From Tetrastigma voinierianum (lineage: Eukaryota; Streptophyta; Magnoliopsida; Vitales; Vitaceae), in contig JAEQBH010000646.1 of assembly GCA_016808115.1 (NCBI GenBank), forward strand, positions 744,001 to 808,000: a DNA stretch of 64,000 nucleotides, read 5' to 3'. The notes below the pieces were generated by a model. That model did no database searches, was not told the DNA's origin, and saw nothing but the letters and a program-made list of their open reading frames with translations. A program made the translations under genes and the position numbers. Positions within the stretch are counted from its first letter, which is position 1; each line of letters begins with the position of its first letter. Below are positions 33,430-45,499 of this stretch, in pieces.

Positions 33430-33900
33430 GTTCGGGCGTCTTCGCCTAGGCGAAGCACTTGCCAGCTGGATGGTCTTAGGCTTGCTTAGTGAAGGTGTTC
33501 ACGCCTAAAGGACCCAAGTATAAGTCAAAGACAAACAAGCCTCGCCTCAGAGAAGATGTTCATATTTCAGCTGACCCAAGAGCCTACAAAAATAAATGGG
33601 GTTCGCCAGAGAAGGATTTCATACACCTAGGCAAACAAGAAGAGTTTTTCAAATGTGACTTACTGGTTCACATAGGCAAAGGTTTACGCCTAGAGGAACC
33701 AGAAGGTTTGCTCAGTGAGATAAAAACCCCATACTTAAAAACTTTCGCTCTCTCTTGATGTCTACTTCACACTTAATCACTAAAATCAATTCGAGGCTTG
33801 GTTTTCTCTCTTTTTGAAAATTTTATATATTTTATTTCCACCCCAAAAACTAGATTTCAATTATTGGAGACCCCCTACCTTTATTAACCCTGAAACACTT
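33430..33900 (+). mobile_element. Reversed LTR (U3-R) fragment inside the array element
   Basis: Between the protease remnant and ORF2, where polymerase would be expected, the plus strand carries CTTCGCCTAGGCGAAG (33440-33455), further cgcct/cacctagg words to 33700, and then a TATA-like 'ataaaaacccc' at 33721. This is the order of a U3 followed by its promoter, opposite to the array orientation. The 89-codon plus-strand frame here (33489-33758) has no protein motif. Confidence 0.5.
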
Positions 33901-34199
33901 CAACAAGCACATCAAACAAAATCAAAACAGAGTAGACAAGAAAATGAAAGAATAATCCCTAAACTTAATAAAATGAAACTAAGAATAAAAATGAAAATGA
34001 AAAAGAAAATAAATGAAAGAAAAGGATTCTCACAAAACTCAACGCTTCCTACAGGCGCTATATTTAGGGTCGATAGCTTGACGGTCGTATAAATTAATTT
34101 CAGACAAAGAAGAACGATAAAGGATACACTTACTTTCTGAGAATGACCTATGAGGTTCAAATAATATGCCAAAATATTTAGAGTGAAGTCCCGTGGCAA

Positions 34200-34960
34200 G
34201 ATGGTGTCAGCTTTCTTGAAATTTACAGCGCTGATTTTTTTTTTTGTATTTCTTCATATATACATCGATCAATTCTTGCATGGGTGTAGCTTCCATCCTC
34301 ATGCATCCTTCATTCTCTTTCTTTTATGAATTTTCTTTTTGATAAATGCTCAGTTGCACTTTGTCATCTCCGACTCTTAAGGTTATTTCTCCACGCTCTA
34401 CATCAATAAGAGCTCGACTCGTGGCTAGGAAGGGTCTCCCAAGAATGAGAGGCACTTTTTCATCCGCATCCATATCTAACACCATGAAATCCACCTGAAA
34501 AATGAACTTGCCTCTTTTATGGGCACATCTTCAATAATTCCTTTGGGGTAAGTAAGAGATCTATCGTCCATTTGAAGTGATAGAGCTATTGGTTCTATTT
34601 CTCCAAAATTAAGCCTTTTTTCCATTGAGTATGACATCAAATTGATGCTGGCTCACAAATCACACAATGCCTTGTTGAAGGTATGCTCTAATGACACACA
34701 AGGTACAAAGAACCGCCTCTGATCTTTAGTTTTCTAGAAGTTTCTGTCGATGATCGAAGGTAATTTTCGTATTGTTATCAGCTCCACATGCCTCTAAATT
34801 TTCTTTTCTACTATTATCTCCTTCATAAATTTCAGGTAATTAGGTATTTGAGCTAGAGCATCGACAAATGGGATATTTACCTCAAGTTTGTTGAACATGT
34901 TCAGAAACTTGGAAAACTAAGCATCAAGCTTGGTCTTTCTAATTTATGGGGGAATGGCAA
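34200..34960 (-). pseudogene. Athila-type aspartic protease remnant of the array element
   Basis: Minus-strand blocks in order: VDALAQIPNYLKFMKEIIVE-like with shifts, LPSIIDRNF, RRFFVPCVSLEHTFNKALCD, L-stop-ASINLMSYSMEKRLNFGE, IEPIALSLQMDDRSLTYPKG, IIEDVPIKE and a decayed ILGRPFLATG region. The active-site DLGASIN reads DL-stop-ASIN (codon at 34646-34648): the glycine GGA is TGA. Other stops and shifts follow. It lies downstream of gag in the same orientation. No reverse transcriptase or integrase follows; only 0.7 kb separates it from ORF2. Confidence 0.8.
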
Positions 34961-35039
34961 AGGTGGAGTGTATACATGAGACTTGTCAAGAAAAGTACTT
35001 TCCCCGAGACCACTTCACTGCATTTGTCCCGCTTCCCTT

Positions 35040-36640
35040 TGTTGTTCACCTAGTTTCATCTTCCACTTCTGGGCCTACCTTTCTCATTTTCAGCCTTTCC
35101 GAATTTCGTTGCACTTGGTTTTCATCCTTTTCAACATTTTTGGGCTCATCGAGTTTCTTCCCACTTCTTAGAGTGATTTCCATGCATGGTTTCGGATTGG
35201 TTTCAGTATCACTTGGAAATGACTTTGGGGGTTGTTCTCTCACAAATTGAGCCAGTTGACCCATTTTTGTTTCCAGATTTTTTAGAGATGCTCCAAGATT
35301 GGCCTGATTTATTTCCATGTTCTTCATGCAATTTATGATGTTTGCTTGATTGTTCTCCAAATTTTTCTTACATGTCCCCATGGTTGCTTGAATATTCTCT
35401 AATCCTTTTGATGTGATTCCAGCGTTAGTCGATTATTTCACATCGTGTGAGGCGTGACTCGTTGCTATTTCTCATTTCATTCATTGTTAGTAATAACCAT
35501 TCAATTTCCACTTACCTTGGTTGCCTGATAGTTGAGCCCTAAGCTCCTTGATTTTAACCAAGTGAGGTTCCATGGTGGTTTGGGTCACTTGAGGCTCATG
35601 TGAACAATCGCTTGATTTTCGTATATAAATGAAGTACTCGCCCAAGATGGCATCAGCTGCCAAATTGTTGTTGGGTGAAATGTGTAGCTCTATTGTTCAC
35701 ATAATTTACATCTCTAATCCTGAGTGAGACTCATCAGAGCATTCTCGACTTTGATGTGAGCACCAAGAGCTGGTTCCTTTGAGCTTGTTGATTAAATCAC
35801 TATTAAGGCTTCATAAACTAGTTTTCCTAGTGATGATATTATATCAATTTTGTGGATCCTCCTGCTTTCTACCATCGCTCTCTCAAAGGAGGTTGGTAAT
35901 TGCTTTTGGACAGCCTTCAAAGATCAAATTAGCTTCATGTCGTTTATCATGATAACTTCCACAAGCCATTTACTAAAGCCCTTGTTAAGTAATTGAGGCC
36001 ATTGTAAAAATCGTACTTCAGCACTTAGCTATACCCATGATAAATCAACAACTCCTTAAATCGGTCCCATGCATTATATAACATTTCTTGCTCACCTTGT
36101 CAAAACTACGTGATTTGAGCTCTGAATTGTGAGGTCAATTACGGTAGAAAGAACTTGGTCAAGAATGTTTCAACGAGAGTCCCCCAAGTATCAATCGAAC
36201 CTGGCATCAAATTGTTAAACCAATTTCTAGCTTTATCCCAGCTTGACAAGTGCAGATCTACCCATTCATCTAACAGCTTCGCATTCAGTAAAGTTTGACA
36301 AGTGTCCGTTAGATCTTCCGAAGGGGCTGCCCTCAAACTATTGGGTTAGCCGAACCATGTTGATCAATGTGCTTTAACTCGAAACTATATTTTACATCCA
36401 TCTGCCATACTTCTGATCGGAATTCAGTGAATAGTCTTCATTCATCATAGGACACCAACAATCGCTAAGTGTTGGTTCTCTAAGTCTAGGCATTTCATTA
36501 TGGTCCGAATGACCCCTTTATTAATCCACTATTGTCTTTTATCCTCCAGCCTTGTAGCATCATCTTTCGCTTTTCATCTCAACAGTCCTTTATATTTCAG
36601 ACCGACCTTAGGTTCAGTGGTTATTTTCTGGCATGTAAGA
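35040..36640 (-). pseudogene. gag: Athila-type gag remnant of the array element
   Basis: On the minus strand, N-terminal words GHSDHNEMPRLREPTLSD and CWCPMMNEDYS (36420-36510) are followed by a damaged entry segment. The retrotransposon gag core is SSWDKARNWFNNLMPGSI, DTWGTLVETFLTKFFLP (36139-36240), and then DRFKELL/YDFYNGLNYLT-like remnants occur in other frames. The C-terminal part is at 35046-35381: repeated ENNQANI/EINQANLGASLKNLE units, KMGQLAQFVREQPPKSFPSD, ITLRSGKKLDEP. The repeats ENNQAN/CMKNMEINQAN look like short tandem duplications. Several frameshifts; not translatable. Same family as 27395-28275 (DNA-level match to about 35840-36640). Confidence 0.85.
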
Positions 36641-36832
36641 TTGAAAATCTTGGGGGCCAAGAAAATACACTCATCAAACAGAAAAAGAAACTGAATACAA
36701 ATGAAACTAAATTAAAACTACAATTGAAAATAAGAGAAATAAAATAAAACTCCTGTAGAAAAAGATTTTTTCTCAAATTAGCAAATGTCTCTTTTGCTGT
36801 AATATTAATCCATTCCACTTAAACCGTGTTTT

Positions 36833-36855
36833 TCCCGGCAAAGACGCTTAAAACT
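36833..36855 (-). other. Primer-binding site next to LTR-b
   Basis: Minus-strand 'agttttaagcgtctttgccg', followed by GGGA, lies directly after the end of LTR-b. It is two or three changes from the Athila primer word, better preserved than at 28413. Confidence 0.65.
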
Positions 36856-38490
36856 TGTTCAGTTATTTGCATGTACATAAATTTAGGCATAAAAACAACC
36901 AAATCCGCAAGTGTACGGATCACAAAGTAATATAGTGGCTTTTTAATTAAAATCCCAAAGTATCGAACCTATAGGGAAAATTGGTTTAAATGGGGATTAA
37001 GTACCCCGGCTACTAAAGAATTTCATTATCTAAGTGATTTGACTGATTAAGATGATGATTGATTAGACATAAAACTGAATTAAACTAACCTAAATCTTGA
37101 AAATCAGCAAATGATTGAAGTGAAATGGAAGAAAACATTAATGATTAATGCTGAGGCCTGCATCCATTGGTGGGCTTATGACGAAACCAAAATACCATTA
37201 ATCGTGAATATATCCTTATGCTTACCTGAACCATAATAAAGTTTACACTCTCATACCCCTTCATTTCTCACACTTCATTCCTATTCTCCTTTCTCTTGGT
37301 TCTTCTAAATCGAGAGTGTGATACACTGCTCTATGGAAAATCAACCTCGGTTCTTATTGGGTCTCCTTCCATCAGTTTACACCATTCATCTGGTTGTTGC
37401 CCGACGATCTCCTTTCAGTCCTTACGATCTTCACATACGTACTAGGCAATCTTAATTTCCTAGGTCTCTTAAGTTAAATTGATTTTAATAATTGTGGGAC
37501 AGTAAAGGTAGAAACTAATCCCTAAGGGAGCCTAGCTACTTTGGAACCCTCTCTTGAGCCTGTGTTTCACTTCACCTCTAGAGACAACAATTAGTGAAAC
37601 TCAAAAATCAAAGATCTACAAACATACAACCTTTAACATCACAACATCACCAAAATCAGTCTAAAACCCTGTTCAATAATTAACAAATGTCCAGCCTAAG
37701 AGGAGAATGACAATTTATACAGCTTCTTAAACTCTGAACATCAGGTATTTGCAACAAACAAATACTATTAAAAGATTAAAGAATAAAAGCAGAAAGGCGA
37801 ATAAAAAACAAATGTGTGAATCAATCCTGCCCAAAACGATCCACCGTATATAAGATGTCCCCAAGAGTCGATCTTCCACAACCCAAAAAATGAGTCAAAA
37901 TCAAGTAAAAACTAAAAATGCAGAGAAACTAAGCTTCAGAGAGAAACCCTAGAATGGAAGGCAAGTGTAGCCTCCTTTGGAATGGCAATATTTGCCAAAA
38001 TAACATTAGATTCCAAACTTGAAGATTTTTTCGCTTCTAGGTGAAGACACGTCTTCTTCTTCTATGCGATGGTCCTTCGCCTAAAGCAGGGGAGCAGCTC
38101 AGGCTAACCCTAAGCCAAGGAGGCTTAGCCCCAGCTGAGGCATGACGCCAGCTCGGCCTAGGCGAACCCGATAGCAAGCCAGATTCTTCATGCCACAGCT
38201 CTGCCAGTAAACTGTTACGCGGCAAACTTTCCACCATGGTATCTCACGCTGTAGCGTGGGTTTGCTACATTACTTAGCGAGGGCTTGCTTCATAATCAGC
38301 TAAACCCAAAAGGTTCTCATATGCATATCATATAACTGTGGTTATTTGATACTTAACCTCTTATTTTGCTGAGTTTTTGTCATATTTTACAAAACATTAG
38401 TACAATTATATAATATTGTTAATGGTATGTTAACGCATCAAAGTTATAAAATATATGAAAGCACATCAAAATGCATATATATCTACACAC
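36856..38490 (-). mobile_element. Athila-like LTR-b, 5' LTR of the minus-strand array
   Basis: Colinear with LTR-a over most of its length but diverged, with many small deletions. The minus-strand end is 36856, next to the primer site. The start is placed at about 38490 by alignment of 'atgcatatata' with LTR-a. U3 words of the CGCCTAGGCG type occur at 38035-38290 ('tcggcctaggcgaacc' at 38153). The minus-strand frame 38037-38237 is produced by these repeats. Confidence 0.65.
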
Positions 38491-38935
38491 TGAATAGTGA
38501 GGTATTCGTTGTCACCCAGCAGCAAAGGGGCAACACTTAATTGCTGCATCATTCAAACCTAAGGATCCAACTAACTTTACACAGCCCTTTTTCAAATGTG
38601 TTCGTGTTCAAAACAGACTTTTACTAGACAACATAATTAATCACCTATATGAGATAATACATAAAAGAAAAAAGAAAAGTATTATGCAAATCAAACAAAT
38701 AATAATCAAAAGGAAAAACTAAATAGGTAAGGAAATACAAAAGCTGGATTTTGAAAAAATTTTTAATTCTTGAATACACCCCACCCGGTGTCGAACACAA
38801 CTGAATGTAAAACAGTAGTCGATAATGTCAAACTTCAACTTTTTCTCTTAAATACTGAATTATCCTGGTGTCGCACCACCCATCATTCTCAGATAAGACC
38901 ATTAAAAATTTTGAAGAATACCGTGTTTCGTAAGG
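38491..38935. other. Unannotated stretch
   Basis: No gene or repeat recognised; AT-rich, with 'acaccccacccggtgtcg' and 'ctggtgtcgcaccac' near 38775 and 38865. Confidence 0.4.
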
Positions 38936-39526
38936 CTTTTGTATAGTGGCTGATTGAGTGCGATGAAAGGCATTTCGGCGTCATCAGCTTTAGTTATTAG
39001 CGTCATGCCAGGGAAGCAAGTAATGGGTTTTAATCCACCTGAGTTTATTGAAGTATGTCAAACAGAGCACTGGGCTTATCGACGATATGCCTCATCCCGA
39101 ACTCGAAATCACAAAACCGCTTTTGTTGATTCCCTACCTGTTTAAAGAATTTATAAAATTTGGAGAATTTTTATCAACCTGATCGACCGGTCAGGAACCG
39201 CGTCACTAGTCACTGATTTCATTAGTTCCATTTATTCGAAAGAAGCGAATTGGAGCACCCAAGCTTGTTTTGGTCATATCTTCGTCACCCGGACTCGAAA
39301 TCATGCACCATTTCCTTTTTTGGATTCCTCAAGGAACATTATATCAAATTTTTAATTTTTTTCTCACCCGGATCGATCGGTTGGGAACCAATTCATCCAT
39401 ATCATTATGCCAACTTGTAGGGGAGCACCGATGGGGTGGATTAGCTCAAATCCTCACTTGATCCTGGGGCCCATACAGTTCAGATCAGTCTTAGGCACTC
39501 CTGCTTTGGCCTGGTTTTCGGGGCCA

Positions 39527-39716
39527 TTTTTCGGCTTTGCAACCACCTCGAGTCCATTTGGATTCTTAGTGGTTAAGAAAAGTGATAAATGTGGACCCTG
39601 ACCTAGATCACCCCAGGTACGGCTTTTGCCTAGTTTAGTACACATTTTTGGATTTCTTGCAACCTACCTTGAGTCCATTTGGATTCTTGGTGGTTAAGAA
39701 AAGTGATAAATGTGAC
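39527..39716. repeat. Pair of 68-bp direct repeats
   Basis: The phrase 'gagtccatttggattctt' with flanks occurs at 39527-39594 and 39650-39716, about 122 bp apart and nearly identical through 'gtggttaagaaaagtgataa'. Local tandem duplication. Confidence 0.85.
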
Positions 39717-39823
39717 CAGCTTTTGACCTCGTGAATAGAGGAGTGTTTATGAGTCGGGAAGTCCGAGACCACAGAGTTCTCGGACCAAGGTGCGCAAATG
39801 GAGTAGTTCGATTTTTATGAAGG

Positions 39824-39925
39824 AAAAATACAAGAAAAAAAAAGTGAAAAGGAAGGGGAGAGAGGAGAGGAAAAAAAAGGAAAGGGAGGAGGAGAAAAAA
39901 AGAGGAAAAAGAAAAGGAGGAGGGA
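39824..39925. repeat. Polypurine low-complexity tract
   Basis: Nearly pure G/A with 'gagaggagaggaaaaaaaag' words. The minus-strand frames 39694-40029, rich in Phe, Pro and Leu, are artefacts of it. Confidence 0.9.
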
Positions 39926-41353
39926 TTCTCCAGATTTGGGTGGGAGTGCTTCATTGAATCGGGATTTACGCTTGAGGAGTGGATACAAAAGCCTGAGGCG
40001 TAAAAGCAAAGGAAGAGCAGTGGGAGCATTCAGAATCCGCTATAGCTGGTGAAGGTTGTGTGCTTCTCCCATTTTTACGCTTGTCTTTTGCCTTTGATGT
40101 TTGGCACTTCAGTTTTAGTGGGCACTAGCATTGCTCATAGTTCTTCACTCAATCGGATTTAATTGTACACTCTTAATTTTTTTTGATTCTTTCTCTTATG
40201 GAATGTTTTTAAATTTTTTAGAACTGTTCTCAACCAGCTCAACCTATTGGGAAATTGGATCAGCCGGTTCATTAGGTTATGTTTTCAAGAACAACAATTA
40301 GGGCTTTAGGCATTGTTTGGGCCAGTTCTTACTCATTTGGAGTCAGAATTGTACACCGTCTATTTTGTTTGATTCCTTACTCTCTAAGGAATGTTTTGAA
40401 ATTTTTTTTAGAACTTTTCTCAATAGTCTCAACCGGATCATCCATTTCATTGTTTCATCAAGAACAAACAGCTTAGGCACTAGGAAATTGTTTCGGGGTC
40501 GCTTCTCTCACTCATCCCAGAGTCACTGTACACCGCTTATTGGTTTGGATTCCTTACTCTGTAAGGAATGTTTTGAAATTTTTTTAGAACTATTCTCAAC
40601 CAGCTCAATCGGTTGGGAAACCTGATCAGCCGGTCATTAGGTTATGTTTTCAAGAACGCCAGCTTAGGCAGTCTTTCATTGTTTAGACTTTTCACTCATC
40701 CTAAGTCGAATCGTACAATCGCTACTTTTTCGGGGTTCCCAATTTGCGAGAATATTTGTAATTTTGAGATTTTTTCAACCGGCTTAGCCTGCCAGAACCA
40801 GATTAGCCAGCTCATTAGGTTTTTTTTTCCAGTGGATATAATTAGGTGACCATGGTTATTTTTGTTGGTTCTCACTCACCCTAAGCCTGTAATCATGGTC
40901 ACTTGTTTGTTAGGGACTTTGGTCTATTGGGTATCATTCTGGTGAAATTTAGAGAATTATCTCCAAACTCAGCTGCACTAGTTGAGAATCGCTTCAACTG
41001 TCAGGTAAGACAGCTTTATGGCAACCCCTATTTTAGCACTTTTCAAGCTCGAATCCCTCGAGGCCTGGGGAAGTTTCCCGTTTTGCACTAATGCATTTAT
41101 GGGCCATATTTGGTGTCTAAAGCTGGGCCTAACTTGAATTAGAGGGACCCACTCTAGAGTTAAGACACTTGGAGTTAGGTGAGTTTGATTATGAATTGGT
41201 GATTGTGGTTAGTGAATTATCATTTGGAGAGTGTGGAAAGAAACAAACATCTCGAATCCCCTGCCTATCCAGCACTTCCATTTTGAACACAAACTTTGGG
41301 TTACTTGATCATGGATGATGTTGTGTGTTCGTGTTTATTAACTTAACCATATG

Positions 41354-43407
41354 TGTAAAGGACTCACCACTTGATGTATGTGAAAATATACAAGGGAGTG
41401 AATGTGGTAAATACCAAACCGATTTGAAATTGAAAGTAGGTGTACTCAAAACCGAAATGAAAAAGCATATTTGGGAACACTCAACCCTTTCCGTTAAGTG
41501 CACGGTCATACAGCACAAAGCGGGACTCTAGGAGTCCTGATATCGCACTAATGAGGATTGAGGTTCTTCTAATTGAATTTGATCACCCCGATTACAAGAG
41601 CTCTTCTACCATTTTAGCGACACTCAAGAGGATGCTCGACACAAAATCATTCTAATTGAAACAAAACCGATTTAAAACTAATCCTAAAATTCTACCAAAT
41701 AAACAACTATTTAATTTAAATGTATGAAGAGAGTCACTAGTGGATGGGGATACTATTTACAAACACAGATTTCCTTTGAAATTGCAAATATTTGTGAGTT
41801 GAATGCTAGATTTTGTCTAAGAGAATGTAGTATAGCTCTGATTTCTCCATACACCATATACATTTCACTATCTAACACACCATATTCCTTTTTCAGGACA
41901 AATGGTCTAAATAGCTACTTGTAAAATACTGATGGTCTTAAGATTGATTGTTTTTCTTTTTCAATACTTCACAACCATTTCTTAGGACCGAAGAATTCTA
42001 CCCTTGTGTATGATACGCAAGCCTTCTCCACGTAATTGGCATCTCGTCCCTTCAAATTCCACAAAATTTTCATCTCCTTGATTAGATCTTTACAACACGG
42101 ATCAAGACTTTTCATTAGACTATGAGAAACCTCTGATCAACTAAATTGATATATCATCTAATTAATCCTCACACCATGAGTAAATTAGTGATCTATCAAA
42201 GTACTCTTCGTAGTTCATTAGTCAAGATATTAGTCTAACATACCCCTAAGTACGCTTTTTACTCAGAATCTCCATCTCTGTCACTCAGAGGGCCTCTTGG
42301 AAATCAAAGCAAAGATACGGCTCTTTTTTTGGGTATAAGTTAGTTTAATATTCTAATGAATTATTGTGGTCAGTACTTAATGAGAATTGTGATCAACCCA
42401 CAAATAATCAAATGAACTGAGTCGCTCAATTGACAACCCAACTCAGAGGAATGATGCCTCATTACTGATTCAATTACTGCCTAATCAACAAAGTAAGAAA
42501 TGAAGAAGAACAGAGAAAGAGAAATCAGATTTATTTATCCCCCAATTTAGCTTAACTGGAATATCCGGTACATCACCGAAATCTCTTCAATAGAGAAATA
42601 AAAATCATTTTAAAACTACTCTTAACATTTATTAAAATGTAACTGCTAAAGAAAAACTAAGAAAATAGGCAAGTGAGAGAGAAAGTCCATGAGAGAGAAA
42701 ATCCAGATTTTTAGCTTCAATCTTTGTTCAACTTTATTGAAATCTGAATCTCGCTATACAAAGACCAAATCTCTTCAATAGAAATAAAATCCGTCGAACC
42801 ACTCTAAAACTTAAACAAATCAAAATCTCAGAGAAACTGGAAAAATGTGGCGCCTAGAGAGAGAAACCCCATGAGAGAGGCTCAATCTTCCGCTTATCTC
42901 TTTGCCTAAAAAACGAGTATATATATGGTTCTAGGGTGAAATGGGGCTTTGAAATTAGGCCGTGATCACCTTCGGCCTTTTTTAGGTTTCGCAGCCTTTT
43001 GTTGCGACAGGTTTTATAACAACTGGGTCGCGACATCATTTTCTGGACAGCAACTAGTTTTTCTTCTCTAACTTGTCTGTGGCCATAGCTTCTTCTGCTT
43101 TTAACCGATTTGGGCGTGTGGAGTACTGCTGGAAAGCTCTTTTGAATGTAGAATGCAGCCATGGTGGAATTTGAACCATTTGATGTTCCAGATGGTACAG
43201 AAAATTCATCTTTCTAGTGGTGTTATGAGACTTTTGGTTGACTCTTCTTTGAAAATATATTGCTCATTTCTTGCCAAATCACTTGCTTTTCATCAATAAT
43301 CCTACAAAACCAAGTTTAGAGGAAATTTTATGAGTTTTACATGAATATGGATATAAATGCACAAAATAGCATGAAATGAACTTCAAAATATATGAGTTAA
43401 ACCATCA
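41354..43407 (-). mobile_element. 3' LTR of the 8.4-kb element
   Basis: The minus-strand start is TGATGGTTTAACTCATAT at 43407 and the end is 'ctttaca' at 41354. It is colinear with 47644-49792, for example 'tgaccataatatgt'-like U5 blocks, 'ttcttaggaccgaagaatt' (41981, 48268) and 'caatcttccgc'/'tcaatctgt' gene-start-like words. The U3 CG palindrome GGTCGCGACAT is at 43026-43036, and the TATA-like TATATATAT is at 42918-42926. Confidence 0.8.
42918..42926 (-). promoter_or_regulatory. TATA box of the 3' LTR of the 8.4-kb element
   Basis: TATATATAT, about 100 bp downstream (minus strand) of the GTCGCGACA word. Identical arrangement in the sister LTR at 49293-49301. Confidence 0.5.
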
Positions 43408-44998
43408 AATACCTCAGCTTGAAGTTTTGCTTGTCCTCAAGCAAAGAAAGAGTTATTGCTTATCCTAAGCAAATGTGAAAGAGAAAAGTTCATTTCAACA
43501 TTTTATTTAACCAAAACCGAGTAACTCAAGCTTTGCAAGGGTATGTGATATGTGTCTCAAGAATTACCCTTACAAGGGAATATAGAGAATATGATCAGAT
43601 AATTTATTCATTTTATTAGAATTAATCTCATAATATAAGTGGCCTAGATCATGGTTCTCACTAGTGTGTGTGTGTGGTTTCCTCTATCCAAACAATTCAA
43701 GCTAGGATGGAGTTTATGAGAATTGAGATATACGCCGGATCTCCTAAGATAATTTATTTCAGTTCCAGAATGAGTTGTTCTTATCACTCACTGTGTAGGC
43801 ACACACAATCCTCAAGATCAAGTAGGTCTTTATAAGTTTGTAATGTAAGGCTTGCAAGGGTAGTTTCGAGTAGTCATTTAGGCTAAACTTACTCCAAACA
43901 TTATTATTTTTTGCATTGACAATCTTACTCCATCCTGGTTTTTACCACGCATAGTGACACCCTCAAACACCCCAAAATCTCGCTTAGGTGCATCCTCATA
44001 CTCCCCATATCACTTTTTTCGCACAAATTCTGATCTTTCAACAACACCAAGAAGCCTTTTTCTTTAAGACAAGGTTATTAGAGTGGTGCAATGTCAAAAC
44101 CCCCTTAAGCTTAACAACCCTTTAGCGAGCTTTAAATCAATAGCTCCTGCACTGTTCGGGCTTAGGTACTAGGCAGAGGACACCCTTAGATTTACTTATT
44201 TAGGAAGGAAGGCTACGAGGCTAGACTCACTCCTCCTTGACTTTTTATCAGATTAGCTTCTTTTACATTTGATATTTTCTGTTTTTTTTTTTTTTGACAA
44301 TCTTTTGATTTTCATAACTAACTATATTAACATTCTGGTTATTCACAGTGGTTTCTTCACTCCCCAAACTTGCTCCTCAAATTACTTCTCGTTTATGTTC
44401 AAATCCTCATAAGTAGGTGGGTGAGTTTGGTTCTTTATTGAGGGATAGTGATGTATGAAGGTTATTGGCTTCAAACTTGGTTTTTTTTTTTTTATAAACA
44501 GAATTTTGGCTCTGAAGGCTCAACATTTTTTGGTACTTCAGAGGAATATGCATATGCATATTAATAGGGTTAGCCATGAAAGGCACAATCTTTCCAAGGA
44601 TGGCCTATGATTGCTTTTAACAGCAAAATGTTCAGATTTCGCCTAAGCTATAATAGAATGTCTAGAACCTATGGAGATCAAAATTAGATGGATTCTCATA
44701 AACCTTCTATCCTAAGCAAAACTGCTTAAGGGTAATTTAGGACACGTGCATGGATTTTGAGAAACCAATGACTAAATAGCCTATTAAAGAGATAACCTAC
44801 ATACATTAAGTCCTATTATCTCTAATATTGTCCATATCCCAAGGGTTCATTTATGGTTCTTATTGACATCACAATAACTCCAAGCAAAACTCAATTAACT
44901 CAATAAACTCTAACTAAAAAAAATATACCAAACTAAGATGTAAGTTAGGAAGCATCAAACAAAGTCATTATCCAAAAAAGCACTAGAGTGTTTCATCC
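43408..44998 (-). mobile_element. 3' non-coding region of the 8.4-kb element
   Basis: Starts with a decayed purine tract ('cttcaagctgaggta' on the minus strand, 43411-43425) and a 'cttgtcctcaagc' leader also seen near other Athila ends in this window. No coding signature over 1.6 kb. Poly-T runs at 44282-44295 and 44480-44492. Related to 30255-32200. Confidence 0.5.
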
Positions 44999-45425
44999 TC
45001 AATTGTCATTTGCAGCATGGAGTGTGACATGATAAACTAACCAAATAAACACCCCAAACTTTGAGATGAACATTTGTCCTACATGTCTAACAATGAGCAA
45101 GGAAGCAATAAAGTAAGGTAATAAAGAGAGTTGGGAAAGTGAACTTCCCTTTGTAGTCTTGGCCACTTTGAATGGAACATTGGGAAGGGGAGTGATTTTC
45201 AGACATTGACATTGGTATACTACCCCTCGATACACTCTTTTTGCTTCTTTGGAGTCATAGAAGTGGCTTTGGCATTTTCTCAAACACTTGGTGTGCCTGA
45301 CTTCCTTCACCTCGAATGAGTGAGTTTGATTCTTCAGGCCTCCTTGTCCCATGCAAATCCTCCACGATCAACAATGATCCACAAAGGGCAAAAACAAACA
45401 ACCAAGCACAAAAATTTTCTTCCAT
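44999..45425 (-). pseudogene. Short ORF pair: possible secretion-signal start and cysteine-bearing segment
   Basis: ATG at 45425 opens 56 codons (stop 45255-45257) whose first 26 residues are hydrophobic after MEEN (FCAWLFVFALCGSLLIV), like a signal peptide. An overlapping frame (ATG 45352, 117 codons to 44999) has cysteines at residues 23, 27, 48 and 50 (spacing C-x3-C ... C-x-C) and a hydrophobic C-terminal half. It lies in the position where Athila-type elements carry an extra ORF between pol and the 3' region. I do not recognise a family. The two frames may be one damaged gene, a captured peptide gene or chance. Low confidence as a gene. Confidence 0.25.
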
Positions 45426-45499
45426 TGTAACTCCTCTTTGATGCTTGGAATGATGGATGGAGAATTGGGGTTCAACAAAAGGTAAGTTTATTGGGTTTG

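Larger units (their letters stand above)
38940..41090. repeat. Tandem repeats of about 177-190 bp, interrupted
   Basis: A unit with the order 'cactcatcc.gagtcg', 'gtacaccg.ttatt', 'gattccttactctctaagga', 'atgttttgaaattttttaga', 'ctcaaccggctca.ccggtt', 'cattaggttatgttttcaag' recurs. The 'ggaatg' anchor lies at 40200, 40388 and 40565, with weaker copies near 40750 and 40943 and upstream copies anchored near 39146 and 39333. The array is interrupted by 39440-40130. The overlapping plus-strand ORFs here are translations of the repeat. Confidence 0.75.

Noticed and set aside
39694..40029. 111-codon minus-strand ORF with Phe/Pro/Leu runs, membrane-like
   Set aside because: Low-complexity translation of the polypurine tract.
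40279..41091. Series of plus-strand ORFs with similar sequences (FEIFF, NSLNR words)
   Set aside because: Their similarity comes from the 180-bp tandem DNA repeat, with no conserved frame among units.
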